The notes beneath the pieces were generated by a model. It saw only the letters and a program-made list of their open reading frames with translations. It made no database searches and was not told the origin of the DNA. Position numbers and translations under genes: made by a program. A stretch of DNA of 64,000 nt from Cylindrodendrum hubeiense (taxonomy: Eukaryota > Ascomycota > Sordariomycetes > Hypocreales > Nectriaceae), in NCBI GenBank assembly GCA_014621425.1, contig JAANBB010000158.1, forward strand, positions 1 through 64,000. The letters run 5' to 3'. Shown here one piece after another: positions 21,673 to 33,648 of this stretch; positions within the stretch are counted from its first letter, which is position 1, and each line of letters starts with the position of its first letter.

Positions 21673-22841
21673 ATGTGGAACCACGCCTTTTCAGACATTA
21701 GTTCTCTGTGCGCAACCTTCGGCAGCGGCTCTGTTTCTAGCGAGACATACCTAAACAGCAATCGAAGGCCGTCCATTGGCACGCGGCGCGATGAGAGGGT
21801 CTTGGAGTTTCTCGACGACAAAAATCGCCCCTGGTCGGTCTGGGACCTGAGTCAAAGTCAGTCTTCTTTCAGAATCCCGTTCCAAGACAGGGAACCGCCT
21901 CAGAGCATATTTCCCATGCCGCCAAAAGACACAGGGTCCCCATCGCAGCAACCTATACCCTCTGACTCCCGAACACCCGACTCGAACAAACAACGGCTCG
22001 TCGATGATTTGCCGTTTCCATGGGCGAACTCACAAAAGCTCCCGATCACAAACACTCAAACAACCATTGCAGCGTATCCAGCTCGTCAATACGGTCGAGA
22101 TATTCCGGGCGAAAATATGCCATTTCGCGTCACCACCGGCATTGAGAGCACGCAACCAGAACGCCCCGCGGGAAGAAATAAGCGGAAAATCTTCCCGAGC
22201 TCGTCTTGCCTGCCGCCCGCTTCAATTGAGCTACCTAACAATCAATGGTCTCTACCACAGCCGTCAATGCCAATGCAAGCTGGCGAATTCAGTCCATTGC
22301 CCCTCCGATCCCAATCGATTACCACCTCCGACGCTACTCTGTCTCCTCCCATGTTGGCGCCGACTGGCGACTTAGTCCACCCTCTTTCAGGTCCGAATCA
22401 ATTCTAACACCGCCCGACGGTTCTCTTTCCCCAACGAGACCCACATATTCATTCGACGATACCGAATTGCCTGCTCAGCATTCACTCCGTGGTACCCAAG
22501 TTCTGCCAATCGTCTCTTCCGCATCTGATACAAATTCGACCTTCAACTTGGACCTGACGGAATGCGCCGATCCAGGCATCCTATATAACTCCAACTCGAA
22601 TACTTCCCCGGGGCCCGTTCCTACTCGCTCCGATTTCGATTCGACAGTTTCTGTGCCAAACTGGCCCTTCGGACGATCCGCCTACAGCCCAGTCGACATG
22701 GAGACCATTGACATTCTTGAGCACCAATTCTCGTTAGATTCAGTTCCACGAGTTGAATGGAGTCAGTCGTCGGATGTATTGACAGATGATAACAATTCCT
22801 TAGGGCAAAGGAATGGAGAGGGAGAAAACGGGTGTTGTTGA
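21673..22841 (+). pseudogene. Orphan protein, paralogue 2, frameshifted
   Basis: The frame from ATG 21673 matches paralogue 1 up to DATLSPPMLAPTGD and then stops at 22407. The continuing similarity (RSESILTPPDGS..., ending in a 22841 stop) is in another frame. Aligning the two genes, the segment between the shared CCTCC and AGGTCCGA is 39 bases here against 34 in paralogue 1, a 5-base difference that breaks the frame at about 22350-22390. A 38-base intron (GTTGGC...TTTCAG) could in principle restore it, but it has a poor donor and no branch site, so a frameshifted pseudogene is preferred. The conserved TTIAAYxARxYGRxIPGENM block is intact before the break. Codon pattern stays coding-like after the break, so the lesion is probably young, or this is a sequencing error. 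Confidence 0.6.
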
Positions 22842-25292
22842 ACCTCGGCAGAAGACCAAAGGCCCAGAGAATGTTTGAACATATTGGGGCATAGAAAGCC
22901 CGCGCAGGAAGGATGAATTTGGGCTTGGTTGTATATCGAAATTGCTTTATCATATTCCTCTCATAGCTCTAACCTAAACTGCATCTTTGCCGCCCAGGAC
23001 TTTCAGGAGGGAGCGAAAGGGCTGTCAATGTTGAGTGAGGGGTTAAGAAAGGCAACATGGACGGTTTTATTGTTTGTGATTTAAAATACAAAGTCATCAG
23101 TTTCATCAAATTCATACTGTAGGCCCAGTTTGGCTCCAAGGGGTGACGCGGAGCCACAGTCAGTTTGCCGCCTTACAAATTAGGAATAATCCATCTAGTA
23201 GCGAGATGTTCGACAAGACCGTCAAATATGGTCACCAGTTTTCCTCACAGAGACAATATATCATACATTCCATGAAACCTTTCGCAAATTCATCACTCTC
23301 AGTCACCACAACCCGCATCTTATTCCTGTTTTATCTCCCTTGATTCTGCTGTCAACAAGCCGATGAATAATTTCGTGCAGAGCTATTTTGGGTTCAGAGT
23401 GTAGCGATAGAGTTATCGACAGGATTTATCAAATACTCAGGTTGTGCCTCGATGAGCCCTACACTATGGTAAAATCGATCTCTAGTTAAAAGGTTGAGCA
23501 TAGGCACGTCGTATTTGCCTACCATGATGTATATGTGCTATGGTGTACAGGTACCATGATGGATATGTGAGGAGCCAAGAGCAAATTGTCACCATCCTTA
23601 GCCGGTGTCTGTATCGTTTCATTTGTTCCAAGGGCCATAGCCTGGAAACAAGATCTTCGGTAGACACTAGGCTGCTTGGATCATCTTTGTCTCCGTTCTT
23701 TTTCTCAAACGATGACTCGTATACTGAATGTGACACCTACTACGGTGAAGGCTGGATCCAAGTCGATCTAACACAAGCGGAATTGCTGCGACCCACACCC
23801 ACGCACCTGTGTCTTGCACTATCCCTTCACCATCCCTGGGAGTCCATTGCCACCTGCCCTCGCGGGGCATACATAAATGATCCGTCGTCCGCGGGCGCCT
23901 CTTCGGAGGCATGCTGCTGAAGCAGCCTGTTCTGCGACTGGAAGTGCAGGCCCTTACTCTTGTTGCACTCAATGTCGTGCACTCGCATTAGCTACAGCTG
24001 CTACGCTAATGTAGTCAGCCACATTCAAGGGTTGAGCTTTTGTAAAGTAGCAAAAGTCCCGGTTCCTCTACTCCGCATCACATCCTCTGATCCCCATTGT
24101 ATGCATGGGTAATCGGGTCATGAACGTAAAATGCAGCCGTTTATTGGTTACAGAGTAGATATCAACGCTGATAAGGGTGGCGAATACTACGGAATGCCCA
24201 AGACACCCATCATTCTGGCAAAGCAATAATGCAAGGGCGCCAAACCCGTCTCATGACTGATTACCCTACGGAGTGTGCAGGCCTAACCGCTAGATTCAGC
24301 CGTGAGCCACTAATACTGCGCCATTGCCGAGACGCTACAAAAGCATGCAGCGTGGCTAATCAGTGATTCATGCGAGGCGGTTCGGGCGCAAATGGTAACC
24401 GAGAGTTGGATCGGGCCACTGTGACGGTTCTACGACGCGCGCGAGAGTCACAGTCAGCTCCTCATGGCGCGGCCAGAGTGGGAAGCACGACGGGAATTCA
24501 TTATCCATAATTTTGTAGTCAACTCTAAGTCAAACATTGCTTGATCCACTGGACCCCGAGGGCTAACCTGAACATTCTAAGGGGTCTGTCTGCCTTACGA
24601 CTACCCCAGATATCCACAGCTGCCTGCAGAGCCGAAGCCCGAATGTGGAGCAGTAAGATCATGGCATTTCCTCAAGTGATAAATACGAGCCCGGGGAAAA
24701 GCAAGGCGACTCCACGCCTAGCCCCAACACCCGGTCGCGCCAAGTCGACGTTAATCAACCATAATTCAGAGAAATCCAGGAGGCTGCTTACTACTCCACG
24801 CCACTAGTCGGTTTACGGCTTGGGTAATTCAGCCCTACTTGATTAGGCATGTCTCTTTTCAGCTTGAAATGTCGCTAGCATACTGGGGGCTGCCGAAAGA
24901 GATTGCTATTACGGAAAGTGGTGAACCTCGGCGAGGCTGTGGCGGTATTGGGGATGCAAATGTGGGCTATGTCTCGCTGGCTGAGATGTGTCCTCGGGAC
25001 CATTCCAAGCCACGGCTAGCTCGCTTCTATCTAGCCGGCCGACTAGTCATGACTTTATCAAATAGCTTAAAAATGCTCCTCGCTGGGTCCTCCTGACTGG
25101 ATCCTTTGGTTCCACGTGAGGGTCTAATAGCCTTGGCAGTCTGTAGCGACTTCGTAGTTCTGGGTCTCGACCAGCTGTGGCGTTCATCGTGTGTTGGACT
25201 AAAACTCGATTCAGCTTGATATTTAAGTCTTCCCGGACGGTGCAAAATTTCCTTGTCTTCTCACCAGGACATTTCTCCGTACACATTTCACG
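22842..25292. other. Gene-poor region, 2.45 kb
   Basis: Only short overlapping ORFs, none with domain or splice support. The last 70 bases hold a TATTTAAG box (25219-25226) and are the promoter of the secreted protein gene. Confidence 0.45.
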
Positions 25293-27065
25293 ATGCGGTC
25301 ACTTTCTCAACTGCTACTGCCAGCGTGGCTGCTGGTGCCCACTGTTTTTGGTGCAGATCTCGGCGATACTTGCGATGATATGACCTCAGGCGTATGGGCA
25401 TCATGCACGGCCACCTATGATCATCCCACAGGTTACAAGCGAAAGCTATGTGAGTACTCGAGATTACCAGCTTGCAGTGTTTCCCAGGGCAAACTTATTG
25501 ACTTTTTATCAGGCTCCGATGGCGTAAGCACGTGCGGAATCACTCCCGTGACGGAAAAGAGATGGACTTGCGACCAAGTACGAGCAGGCATGGGCAGTAC
25601 GGAAGCCCAAAAATTCTTCGACAAAGGCGACGCTATTTGTGGCTGCCTCCCAGCTTTGAAAAGAATCTCTCTGCATTCAGACTTCTATTCTATCTTTCAG
25701 TACGGAGATGTTACGGCAGCAACGTCTACTGTCTTGATAGACGCGACCCACAGCATAGACAGAGTAAAAATGATTCCTTCCTCAAATCCCCGAAATCCTG
25801 CTAATATTGTACAGTGCGTTACCGATGACATCATTTTTGGAGATAACAGAAGGGCTGTCATTATGCAAGATATTTCGCCTTCTGGAAGTTCTTACACTGC
25901 GGTTCGAGCAAAAGAGGTGAGTATCTGAATACACGTTGAAGTTGGCGGTCCTAACAGTGGAATAGACCGATATGGACCTGTACAAGAAGTTTGCGGACAC
26001 CATTAAAAGCTGCTACACAACCGGTTGCGACCGCCAAGCGATCGGCGACTTTTTTGCGGTCTACATTCAGGATTCAGACGAGATGGCGGATGGCGCGTTC
26101 GTTCGCATGTTGTCTGACTGGGTTAACCTTTTTGCCGATATCAAAATCAAGGTCGCGGCTATTAAAAGCACTGCCAAGGGCGTGCAAACTCGCCTCAAGA
26201 CGGTTTCCGCCAAGGTTACGGCTGTGAAGAAGAACGCGTGCAAGGGAACCGCTTGCAAGGGGAGCGTCGCAGCCACATACCTTAAGCAAGGTAAGTCGTT
26301 AGACTGTACTCTATATGGTATCCGTTTCACTGCTAATTCGGTTTAGTTTCCAACACTCTTGCAGCAGTGAAGCACCTCGAAGGTATGCTGGCTGTTGTTA
26401 CCAGAGCAGAGAATGCACATACCGCAATCCAGGGCCTGAATTACATGGCGATAAATGGTGCCAAATACAAGCCTGACAATGACTACTTGTATTCCCTAAT
26501 TCGGGATTCAATCATTACCGACATGGGCGATCTTATTTGGGGGTTCGAGGTGGCTAAACTCATGCCTCAGATCGCAGCTAAGTTGAAGGTTGAAATCGTC
26601 CCGATCGGCAGTCTCAGCCAGTGGTCAACCCACAGCACGGAGGCTTTAAAGAAAGTCAACGTCATACTTGCCAAGAACTTCAAGAATCACAAGGACTTGT
26701 CTAAGACCGCAGCTCTTCGCAAGGTCCGCGATGGATTCATCAGCATCCAGGGCTCCGTGAAGAAGGAGCTGCGAGATCCTTTGATCAAGCTGACCACTCA
26801 ACTCAAGGCTTTGGATACAGCTCTCAGCAAATTCCCCCTCCGCAAGAAGAAGCTCGATTGGGAGGTCGGAAGCTCGTCGTACAAAAGGTGGACCGTCAAT
26901 TCTTACAATCTGCCCTGTCTGGTTATGATGAGGCAACCCTATAACTACGACGGGTATTCGACTTATGTTGACTATCCGACGTTTGAGACGTGCCAGTCTG
27001 ACCTGGATTTGATTTACTTGCCGAATCACCACATTCCCTGGATCAAGTATCGGTTTATTACCTAA
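25293..27065 (+). CDS. Large secreted orphan protein
   Basis: Three exons, 25293-25916, 25966-26290 and 26347-27065, give about 555 residues. A clear signal peptide (MRSLSQLLLPAWLLVPTVFG, cleavage before ADL) directs it to secretion. The N-terminal 190 residues contain about nine cysteines and a short hydrophobic-rich domain (WTCDQV...AICGCLP). The middle and C-terminal parts are amphipathic and very Lys-rich (KIKVAAIKSTAKGVQTRLK-type helices), suggesting a helical bundle. The tail is aromatic with two further Cys (LPCLVMM, FETCQSD). I recognise no family. Intron 1 has a CTAAC branch. Intron 2 has two possible acceptors 18 bases apart (26346 or 26364), both in frame. An extracellular role such as competition, surface binding or host interaction is plausible, but nothing in the sequence proves one. 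Confidence 0.8.
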
Positions 27066-27197
27066 AACGCTAGTAAGAATCTGGTTGAATAGCTATTAGT
27101 TGTAAGATAACAATAGAGAATACTATTGAATTGCATACTCTAAGCCACCTATTCATAGGCTTGATCTTACATCGAGTGATATGGGTCCATGATATAA

Positions 27198-28043
27198 GCT
27201 CTTGATTTCTAGCCAACTGACTGTCTGACAGGGCTGATCATAGAGGATGACGAAAGCCGCAGCCGGGACTGGTATCACAAATATAAGGAAAACGAGGTAG
27301 GCCTGGCTCATAGGAAAACTACCGGGAATACGGTCTAAATGCGATACCTTACCTGAAGAGCTTCGCAATCTTTGCCAAGTTGAGAAAACCGAGAACAAAT
27401 TCTACATCTTGATAAAATCCCCTTCTGCGGTTTCGCGCGAATTTTGGGATGAAAGCCATATGAGGGCAATTCTCTTAAGAATCAGTTCTTTTGAAGAAAT
27501 TTAATCACGAGTGGAAAGAAGGTGGTCATAGTTGCAGGAGCATTTCTCCGTTTGCTGAAGACCTGGCGGAATGGCAGAGTTCACTTATATCATGCTGTCT
27601 CTGTTTTGAGGGGGTGCAGCAAGAGAGGTCGCAGACAACGTCTGTAAAATACTCAGCTTCTGCCAAGACGCTCCGTTACCCGGTTAAACAACCCTTGGCT
27701 AGAAAGAATTCTGAGCGCAGGCACGCCATATTTATCTGCCGTGATATATGGGTGGCGGGCTAATAACAAATCATCACGCTCCTGGGCTAATATTTAGGTG
27801 ATTCATTTCTGTCTTAAGCCATTAGACTGGAAATGAGATGCCGGAAATATCAGAAGTGATCAGCGGACCCCATCTTGACCGGCACCTTCCTTTCCGGCCC
27901 TAGTCGAGTTAGATCCGACTTGACAGTTAGACCCGCTGCGGATCAGAGCCGACTTCCTAGTTTAGATTCATCAGAGCCAGCTTCCCACTATAGATTCTTA
28001 TATAGAGACAGGCTCAAGACCGTCAGTTGGATAGAAAACAAGA
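27198..28043. repeat. Diverged inverted repeat spanning about 850 bases
   Basis: The plus strand at 27198-27225 (GCTCTTGATTTCTAGCCAACTG) is nearly the reverse complement of 28017-28043. Translated toward each other both arms read QTVSWLEIKS / KTVSWIENKS, so the similarity may derive from an old coding sequence in opposite orientation. Confidence 0.55.
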
Positions 28044-28136
28044 GCTTCCATCGTCATCAACTGCATACCTGATCCTTCCCGTTTATGAGATTCTCGGAGG
28101 CGGTTGGGTTGTTCTGGCCCTCGCTGTCCCCGTTCT

Positions 28137-28158
28137 AATTCTCATTGTTATGAGAATT
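28137..28158. repeat. Perfect 9-bp hairpin
   Basis: AATTCTCAT, loop TGTT, then ATGAGAATT. Nine perfect base pairs with a four-base loop. No T-run follows. Confidence 0.7.
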
Positions 28159-28737
28159 CTCGTATTCTGAGGTTCTTACAGTAGACTTCTTATACTAACT
28201 AAGAGGAAGGAGAGGAGGCGATATCAGTTTCGGCGGTCTCCTGGGTGGGTCCCGGAGAGTCCGACTTGTTTTGGCCGGCCTAGGCTCCACACCCACTTTG
28301 ACTTGCCAAAACTAGAAGTCCGACATGGGTAAATATCCTTTATTTCGTCTGATAGGATGGCTCATGGTGTGAGTGGTTTTGAAGCGTCAGGTGCTGCAAT
28401 AGATATTGGACAGGTCTTGACGCCTAACTAAAGCAAATTTAGTAACAAAAAAGAGTCTAGCTTTGAGAATGAGATGATGTTCCTTCTTATTCCTCGAGGC
28501 ATATGAAGTTCAATTTGGTCTATCGTGGGACTGCAAAATATCAACCGATCCTAATAATCTTTATTCGATCGTTTTGGTATGTTCAAAAATGTGTACATTA
28601 CTGTCGGCTCGCGGTGCAACTTGAAGGTGGGCTACCCTATACCAAAAGGGATCAATGCCCTGTCAACAGCAAACACAACCCCCAAGAGCTAAAGGCTTAG
28701 AAAATATTAGGCCGAGCGCAGTGTACTAAATTTGGCA

Positions 28738-28826
28738 GACTGGCATGGATTTGAAAGTGAGCTGTGTGAGCTACTAGCGATATTTAGGGCAAGGCCGGTC
28801 TCTCTCCCTTTTTGAGTCGTCCAGAA
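28738..28826 (+). repeat. Dispersed repeat, copy 2 (most diverged)
   Basis: Shares GTGAGCT, GAGCTACTAG-GATATTTAGGGC and the following pyrimidine-rich part with 20391-20480 and 45871-45960. The flank after it (up to about 29110) also resembles the flank of copy 3, including GTGGGTG...TTGGTTTGCCCAG. Confidence 0.55.
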
Positions 28827-28992
28827 ATACTTTTGTAGACCTTCGCTAGTAAACTCGGATTTGACTTTTACTTTTAGGTGTTCATGCCTAACTGCTAGTA
28901 TGCCTTTTAATTCTTATTGATTTGACCTATTTGTCGATGGTCACTTTGATGTAGGATAATCACATGCAGCTAATATTCGGGTTGCCAATTAC

Positions 28993-29421
28993 TTGCTGCT
29001 TGGATGGTGTGTGGCTGCGATCCTAGATCCAGATTTGGCAAGATCCCGATCACCACTACCCTACGCCACCTTTGTGTTGGTGGGTGCGCTTGGTTTGCCC
29101 AGTACGTGTTTAGTTAGGCCCGTCAAAGTAGACATCTTTAAACGCGGGAAATGTATCTTCTCCGCCCTCTTTTTAAAAGTCGATCCCAGGAGGATCTGCG
29201 AGAGGTTATCAGATAATGGATGCGACTACGAGCTAGAACACGCAGAGTATATTGATGGATTTTGCCGATGTTGCGGTGATACTGGTGAGAAGTGCGAGTG
29301 TCTGGCGGGCAGGTCACTTAGATCAGGGTCCGACCGGGGCTGGTGTGGTGTCGTCGGTAAGTGTGTTGTAGCGCCCTGCGCGCCATGTGGCCATGTGGCC
29401 ATGTGGGGAGGCGTCCAATAG
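28993..29421 (+). pseudogene. Cys-rich coding relic (uncertain)
   Basis: An open frame of 142 codons with no in-frame ATG near its start. The distal part has closely spaced cysteines (GFCRCCGDTGEKCECLAG, then GWCGVVGKC), and a different frame just downstream reads CYCATGVGEGCG. This looks like a secreted Cys-rich domain broken by mutations. A GTAAGT at 29355 could be a donor, but I could not build a consistent gene. It may equally be non-coding. Confidence 0.25.
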
Positions 29422-31016
29422 TCGCTCTTGTTGTGGCTCGGGAGTGAAGGCAAATGCTATTGTGCCACGGGAGTTGGCGAAGGCTGTGGGGTAACCCCTG
29501 AGAAGTGTTTGGAGAGGGATACTCAACACGGTATAGTCTGAGAATGCGGTGGCATCATAACCAAGCACCATGGGAAGCGCTGCAATTTCTATGGATGCAG
29601 TAGCAACTGTTCACCGATTCTCACCCACCTTCATGAATAATATGCCACAAGCGTTGACTGAGGAACTGATCTTGGCTGAACCAACGAGCAGCATGCGGAA
29701 GTGGAGGTTTTATCCGGTTGCGCCAAGAAAGGGCTGCTCAGGCCCCGACTTGGAGTGCAGGGTTTCTGCCACATAATATAAAAGGTTCTAGGGATCGGTA
29801 AGGCCAATTTAGAGTAATGTAATAGTATAATGAACTACTATACCAAGAATCGCTTCTGTGGCGACATGTGATATCATGGTTGTTCTGGTGAGTGTACAAG
29901 CGACAGTTTTGTCTGCGCTCGATAGCATCTCCAAAGAAGGAAGGGGGTAATCAAGGCTGTAGCTGTTAAATGAAAATGATAAGCAGGTTCATAGTGTGGA
30001 ATGAGGGTATGGCGCGTTGTGACAGATCAACAATACACAGGACCAATCCCAGCCTCACTGCTGGCGAGGCACACCCGGATTACTGGACAAATCAGTGCAG
30101 AGGAAATAGCTGGAGCTCGGGGGTTGTTCCGGAGAATTGGGAAGCGCCAGGTGATTGACGCCGAAGCAGGACTTCATTGAAGTGGCGATAGTTTGAGTCG
30201 AGATTCGGGTGGCATAACGAACATGCATCAACGCTCTCGTATTATCGCTGCCTCTGACCGATCCCTTGGGACAATTGGCACACTACATAGTCTGCATAGG
30301 GAGCAGTCTCTACGACATAGGATACAGTCAACTGAGCTACTGAATGTAATGGTGAGCTCTGATTAAGCCTCTGTGAGGCCGTATTTGTGAATGGCATGAA
30401 TGCTGCGTGGGATGGAAAAGTGACCGACACCAGGTTGAACGAATTCCCAGTCCTCGTCTAGAAAAGCCGTGTCGTTATCTATAACCATTCACAACATCCC
30501 CCCTCTCAGGCTGGACATGGCATTTGTAAAAACGGCAGTGCAGTCTGTTGAGCCGTAGCAAAGCCGATGTCGAAATCGGGCGCGGAGACGAGACAGCATA
30601 CACTGGCAATTATTTGTTCACGCTTACCGCTGTGGGATACCCGAGATTACAGAGTGTGCGCTATTTGGCTGGGATCAGGATCCCTTTCATGAATGACTTG
30701 CAGACATAATACGCGAGTCATCAATCGCATGGTTCCTACTGGTAGAGATTGTTTCCGTTGGGCCTAGGCTGTGTGGGGCGGCGATGGTGTAAGAGCGTGG
30801 GGCTGGTACGTGATCACGGCACTGTCGATATGGTGACAGAAGCACGCGAATGGCAACACCAAAATGATGTCACAGGACACTGGACAAACGTGCTCGGTAG
30901 TGTCGGTGCCGCAGCGAGAGAGGAGTTGTGAGAGTCGAATAAAGGATTGGCGTGGCTCACTATTATTTCGTTTGCCTCTGCGCAGCTGCCATATCAAATT
31001 TACTGCCAATAACACC

Positions 31017-32952
31017 ATGACAATCCGTACCGCAGGCCAGAATGGCAGCACCCTCGGCACTAAGACTGCCGAGACACTGAGCCCGTCGCACGAATCAGGG
31101 GCCAGTCTGCCGGCACAGACAGCCCCCCCAGCGTCGGGAGCCGAAACCGGCCTTCCGGTGCTCGGTGTCAAGGGCCAGGCTGCTTCTCCGTACGACAACC
31201 CTCGGCTCACCCTGGTGGACAGATATGTCGATGAACCTCGATCCTTGAGGGTCGCCGTTATTGGCGGTGGCCTCGCCGGCATCCTGGCTGGTGTCTTGCT
31301 GCCTAAAAAGGTGCCGGGGATTAAACTGACCATTTATGAGAAGAATGCGGATCTGGTATGTTGGGCTCGAACTCAAAACCATCTACTATAGACGGCTGAC
31401 GATGGAATAGGCTGGCACATGGTTCGAGAATATTTATCCCGGCGTGCGTTGTGATATCCCCTCGCACGTGTACCAGAGCACGTTTGATGCCAAGACGGAC
31501 TGGTCGGACCAGTTTGCTCCGGGCCATGAGATTCGCGAATACTGGCAGGGCATCGCACGCAAATACGACGTGTACCAGTATGCAAAGCTCAATCACCAAG
31601 TCGAAGAGACGAACTGGGACAGTGACGAGGGCGTGTGGGTCACGACCGTCAAGAACGTCAAGACGGGCGAGGTGACGGTGGACAAGGCCGAATTTATTCT
31701 GTCGTCAATTGGCCGATTCAACGCGTGGAAACTCCCCGACTACCCCGGTATTTCTGACTACAAGGGCCTGCTTCGACATGCCTCCAATTGGGATCCGTCC
31801 TTTGACCCGAAAGACAAGAAAGTGGCCGTCATCGGAAACGGCGCCAGTGGAATCCAGGTCGTGGCCAATTTGCAAAAGACGGTGGCGCGGCTGGACCACT
31901 ACGCCCGGAATAAAACCTGGATCGCGGCATCGTGGGCGGGCGATGAACGCACATTTGGGCCTCAGCTGTACTCTGAGGAGCAAAAGAAGAAGTTTGAGGA
32001 TGACCCGCAGGCATATTTAGCGTTCAGGAAAAACCTCGAAGATGCGTACTGGCGACGCTTTGGGGCCTTCTTCCGCAACAACGAGGATAATGAAGAGCTG
32101 CGCAGGAAATTTATCGAGATCATGAAGGAGCGGCTCGTCAAGAAGCCTGAGCTGCTGGAGCACATCGTCCCGGACTTCTCGCCGAATTGCCGTCGCCTCA
32201 CGCCTGGGCCGGGGTATCTCGAAGCGATCACAGAGCCCAACGTCGAGTATATCAGGACGCACATCAAGCGCTTCACCGAGACTGGCATCGAGACCGACGA
32301 CGGCGTGCAGCGCGATGTCGATGCTGTAATTTGCGCCACGGGAGCCAACGTCGACCTGGTCCCGCGATTCCCGATCCGCGCTCACGGCCAGGATCTCCAA
32401 AGCGTCTGGGGCCCTGGCGGACACGACTTCCCCTACACTTACCTGGGCCTGGCAACGCCTGGATTCCCCAACTTTCTGTTCGTGCATGGTCCGCAGGCGA
32501 CGGGTCCGTCGGGGACGGTTCCACAGAGCGTTGAGACCCAGTTGACGTACTACGCGAAATTGCTCCGCAAGGCGTCGCGTGAGGGCATTAAGGCTATTAC
32601 TCCAAAGTCAAAAGCTGCCGATGACTTTACCGAGTTTTCAGATGCCTTCTTCGCCAAGACTGTTCTCACGGACAACTGTAGCTCGTGGTACAACGGCGGT
32701 CGACCGGGCGCCCGGGTCCATGGCTTGTGGCCCGGCAGCGCAGCGCACCTCACGGTGATACGTCGGGATCCCAGATGGGAGGACTGGGAGTACGAGCACC
32801 TATCAGATTCGGGCAATAGGTTCGCGTGGTATTTTGGAAATGGCTGGACTAGACTGGAGACTGAGCCTGAGTCGGATATGACTCCGTATCTGAAACTCCC
32901 AGAGGAGGTAGATCTTAAAGACTTGCACGAGGAGTGGTGGGTTGTGCCGTAG
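31017..32952 (+). CDS. Type I Baeyer-Villiger monooxygenase
   Basis: FAD- and NADPH-dependent enzyme that inserts oxygen next to a ketone to give an ester or lactone, or oxidises heteroatoms. Exons 31017-31355 and 31411-32952 give 626 residues. Visible motifs: first Rossmann GxGxxG at 83-88 (VIGGGLAG), AGTWFENIYPGVRCDIPSHVY (the GTWxxNxYPGxxCDxxSxxY region), the BVMO fingerprint at about 230-241 (YKGLLRHASNWD, with Tyr in place of the usual Phe), second GxGxxG at 255-260 (VIGNGASG), and the ATG motif CATGANVDLVPRFP. The first 75 residues are a hydrophilic extension seen in many fungal BVMOs. The single 55-bp intron falls just before AGTWF. No signal peptide, so it is cytosolic. Its neighbours (UNC93-like carrier, class C monooxygenase, AKR, bZIP) suggest a shared oxidative pathway. 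Confidence 0.95.
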
Positions 32953-33648
32953 ATTGTAACCGCTTTAGGCTAGACTAGTACCTAATGTAACCTTTTTCCA
33001 TGATAACAGAACCATCAGCTTGGCACGTCATTTGTTTGCCATGTCGCGACACACACGCTCTGCAGGCTGCAGAGCCACTGCAGAGCCACTACTCGTGTAG
33101 ATGTAACAGGGGTCGTAGCCAAGGTAGCTAAGGTAGCCGCGCTAGTCGGTTCATGCTGGCACGTTTTTGCTAACCTGGGTTGAATGTGGGCCATGATGCT
33201 CCCCCCGGGATACCCGCGCAAGACGTTTTCCATCTGACAGCTTTCAAGCGAGTTGGATCCGGCATGGGAAACAATAGCTTGCTGAGCTAGGGAGAAGGGA
33301 TGTCGTCTAAGGCCGAAAAGACCACCCTACTCGGTTCTAGATGCCATACGCAATCCGGCAGCGGCAAAACAACGTGGGCACTAAATTTACATGCCGGGTT
33401 TATCGAAATCTAGGTGTAAGAGCAACCAGGGCTCCATATGGCGTGCTTGCCTATGCCGTGTGGTCGGGACAGCACTGCGACGCACTGACCGGCAATGGAG
33501 GCATGGATGCATATAAAGTAGATGTGCAGCACTCAATTGCGCCAAGATCACCAGGATCATCAGCCTTGCCAACTCTCACCATTGTCTCTCGACTCCCTCC
33601 TCTCGATACACTTGCAGCCCAAACCAGCTCCAAAGAGGACCAGTCAAA
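32953..33648. other. Intergenic, promoter of the UNC93-like gene
   Basis: A TATAAA box is at 33512-33517, about 130 bases before the start codon. A small direct duplication (TGCAGAGCCACT) occurs at 33067-33088. No gene was recognised. Confidence 0.45.

Larger units (their letters stand above)
27066..31016. other. Gene-poor region, about 4 kb, with degenerate repeats
   Basis: Contains a diverged inverted repeat (27198-27225 against 28017-28043), a perfect hairpin (28137-28158), a dispersed repeat copy (28738-28826) and a Cys-rich open frame without an ATG (28993-29421). From 29800 to 31016 I see nothing but the BVMO promoter. Confidence 0.45.

Noticed and set aside
22359..22396. 38-base intron to rescue the second orphan paralogue
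   Set aside because: Weak donor (GTTGGC), no branch site, below the usual fungal intron length; a frameshift explains the data better.
23540..23920. 126-codon plus-strand frame
   Set aside because: No domain, no coding-like composition, overlapped by an equally long antisense frame.
17557..31016. Intact transposon
   Set aside because: Repeats are present, but I found no transposase, reverse transcriptase or integrase frame and no clear terminal repeats with target duplications.
32017..32487. 156-codon antisense frame within the BVMO gene
   Set aside because: Shadow of a high-GC coding exon.
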